31,960 nt of DNA. It comes from Tissierella_B sp964485455. GTDB taxonomy: Bacteria; Bacillota; Clostridia; Tissierellales; Tissierellaceae. Shown here one piece after another: positions 30,863 to 31,960 of this stretch. The stretch is taken from positions 1 through 31,960 of the forward strand of contig CAZAJU010000014.1 in NCBI GenBank assembly GCA_964485455.1, in the 5' to 3' direction. The translations under genes and the position numbers were made by a program. The notes beneath the pieces are model-generated. The model was not told the DNA's origin. It did not search any database and worked only from the letters and a program-made list of their open reading frames with translations. Within the stretch, counting starts at the first letter, position 1, and each line of letters starts with the position of its first letter.

Positions 30863-31540
30863 TCAATTAAGTATTTCACCTAATACTCTGGCTACAATTG
30901 TTCTAGCTAGGATAACTGGTTTATTCGTTCCTTGGGATACCATTTCCTTCATTTCTTGATTATATCCTATACAGTCCATGACAATAATATCAATATTACC
31001 TATTAGATTTAACTTTTCTATTGCCCTTTCTAGTTCACCCTTTTCTTTATATGGAGACCCATTTACTACTTCTACATTCCCAACAGTTTCATACCATTTA
31101 TTTTTACACTGCTCAATTTGGCTTTCTTCGGGTATAATTACAGCCAATTTGCCATTGCCAAGGAGGTGCGGTGTGCAACTGTGCAATATTTTTTGAGGAT
31201 AGATAATTGGTTTATTGGATTTGAATATATTTGGAAACACCCCTGTACATATAAAGAGTATTACATCAGCACCTTGTTTTTCTAGTTTATCAATACAAGC
31301 TTGAAGCCTTGGAAGAATATATTTTTCTGCAAATCTAACACTTCTTCCATCTGTTAATGTAGACACTAATATATAGTCTCCTTCTTGAGGAGTAAACTCT
31401 TGTATCTCTTCATAAGTCAATCCATCTAGAGCGCCTGCTTCTATTACCTCCACATTGTCCCCTAGATATGGAATGATTTCTGGGACTACATCCAATCTAG
31501 GGGATTGCCCTATAGTTATAGCTCCTAGTTTCTTTTTCAT
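30863..31540 (-). CDS. AroM-family protein
   Basis: This encodes a 225-residue protein matching AroM: GAITIGQSPRLDVVPEIIPYL at the N-terminus, LSTLTDGRSVRFAEK-like block (VSTLTDGRSVRFAEKYILPR), LFICTGVFP in the centre and IVMDCIGYNQEMKEMV near the C-terminus. The fold resembles the Asp/Glu racemase group. The name comes from aro gene clusters in enteric bacteria, and its activity is unknown. It follows the DUF1177 gene with a 7-base gap and precedes the aminopeptidase with 15, in one operon. Confidence 0.88.
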   Translation of the reverse strand: MKKKLGAITIGQSPRLDVVPEIIPYLGDNVEVIEAGALDGLTYEEIQEFTPQEGDYILVSTLTDGRSVRFAEKYILPRLQACIDKLEKQGADVILFICTGVFPNIFKSNKPIIYPQKILHSCTPHLLGNGKLAVIIPEESQIEQCKNKWYETVGNVEVVNGSPYKEKGELERAIEKLNLIGNIDIIVMDCIGYNQEMKEMVSQGTNKPVILARTIVARVLGEILN

Positions 31541-31547
31541 ATTTATT

Positions 31548-31960
31548 CTACTTTCCTAAGGTTTGTATGTGTTCCATGCTTCCGTATAGCTTTTGAAGTC
31601 TACTGAATTCATCTTCATCGAAGAAATTACATTCTCCTCTTCCAAAGGACTTAGCAACTTCAATTGTAAATCTTGCTGCTTGCTCCATATCATACGGATG
31701 GCTTGCTCCTGTTGCGCATCCAGGAACTGCTACCTCAGCCGTAATTGCTACACCTACAACCGGTGCTTGTGTTGCAGTAGCAGGCTGTAATATACTATTT
31801 AAGTGATATACGCCATTTCCATATGGAGTAATATCTTGTGTGGTTATTGGAAATACAACCGGAAGCTTCCCTGTAGTGCTTTGCATTATATCCAATAAAT
31901 GATCGCTTACTTTTAAAATATATCCCTCTTTTACCGTAGGAGATATTGCAAAACCCCTAT
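31548..31960 (-). CDS. DUF1177-family protein, 5' end beyond the window
   Basis: The open frame runs from the right edge (first residues RGFAISPTVKEGYIL) to a stop 7 bases before aroM. The visible 136 or so residues hold the family's VVGVAITAEVAVPGCATGAS and HPYDMEQAARFTIEVAKSFG blocks. DUF1177 proteins are about 300 residues, so roughly the first half is missing. The family often lies with AroM and peptidase genes, as here; its activity is unknown. No start codon can be given. Confidence 0.85.
   Translation of the reverse strand, partial: RGFAISPTVKEGYILKVSDHLLDIMQSTTGKLPVVFPITTQDITPYGNGVYHLNSILQPATATQAPVVGVAITAEVAVPGCATGASHPYDMEQAARFTIEVAKSFGRGECNFFDEDEFSRLQKLYGSMEHIQTLGK

Noticed and set aside
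1..31960. CRISPR array, tRNA or rRNA genes
   Set aside because: No regular repeat-spacer pattern was seen, nor any tRNA cloverleaf with CCA-adjacent acceptor or rRNA-like sequence on reading through the window.

Overview
The window is AT-rich bacterial DNA with strong GGAGG-type ribosome sites, frequent TTG and GTG starts, short operons closed by hairpin plus T-run terminators, and Firmicutes-type protein families. It looks like the chromosome of an anaerobic clostridium or Tissierella-like organism; the exact genus cannot be read from the sequence. Nearly all genes are on the minus strand.

Layout, left to right. Positions 1-600 hold decayed DNA, including one copy of a 250-bp direct repeat (82-335). 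Positions 620-9041 hold a small membrane protein gene and a complete 2-aminoethylphosphonate (AEP) operon, transcribed right to left: binding lipoprotein, alkaline-phosphatase-superfamily hydrolase, two permeases, ATPase, phosphonatase (PhnX), transaminase (PhnW) and a DeoR-type regulator. The second repeat copy (9774-10026) closes this block, with two nested IS3-family remnants just inside it. Positions 9944-11824 carry a 76-aa unknown gene, two Nif11-type RiPP precursor genes and a [2Fe-2S] thioredoxin-like protein. Positions 11908-12110 are a fragment of a nitrilase gene whose intact relative lies at 20869-21702.

Positions 12319-14048 (plus strand) hold an ArsR-type regulator overlapping a DUF5714-DUF2284 protein. 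These frames are interrupted only by in-frame TGA codons. One, at 12741, is followed by a hairpin with a GGTC loop like a bacterial SECIS, so a selenoprotein is possible. A RelBE-like toxin-antitoxin pair follows. Positions 14901-20663 hold a compact accessory operon: WYL regulator, DUF1643-like protein, three unrecognised proteins and a zinc-type Sir2. This is the best candidate for an undescribed system.

Positions 20869-27666 hold a nitrilase-family gene, a secreted repeat protein, and a phosphate-uptake operon (pstB2-pstS-pstC-pstA-pstB1-phoU). Its two PstB proteins have complementary defects: one lacks the Walker A lysine and catalytic glutamate, the other has an altered signature motif. 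This predicts an asymmetric heterodimer with one working ATP site. A Pho-box-like repeat lies upstream. Positions 27906-31960 hold a nicotinamidase-like hydrolase, an ATP-grasp ligase on the plus strand, and an M29 aminopeptidase-AroM-DUF1177 operon that runs off the right edge.

Two phosphorus-acquisition systems, phosphonate and phosphate, therefore share the window with an accessory middle section marked by repeats, IS remnants, a toxin-antitoxin pair and gene fragments. All family assignments are from reading motifs; no database search was run.
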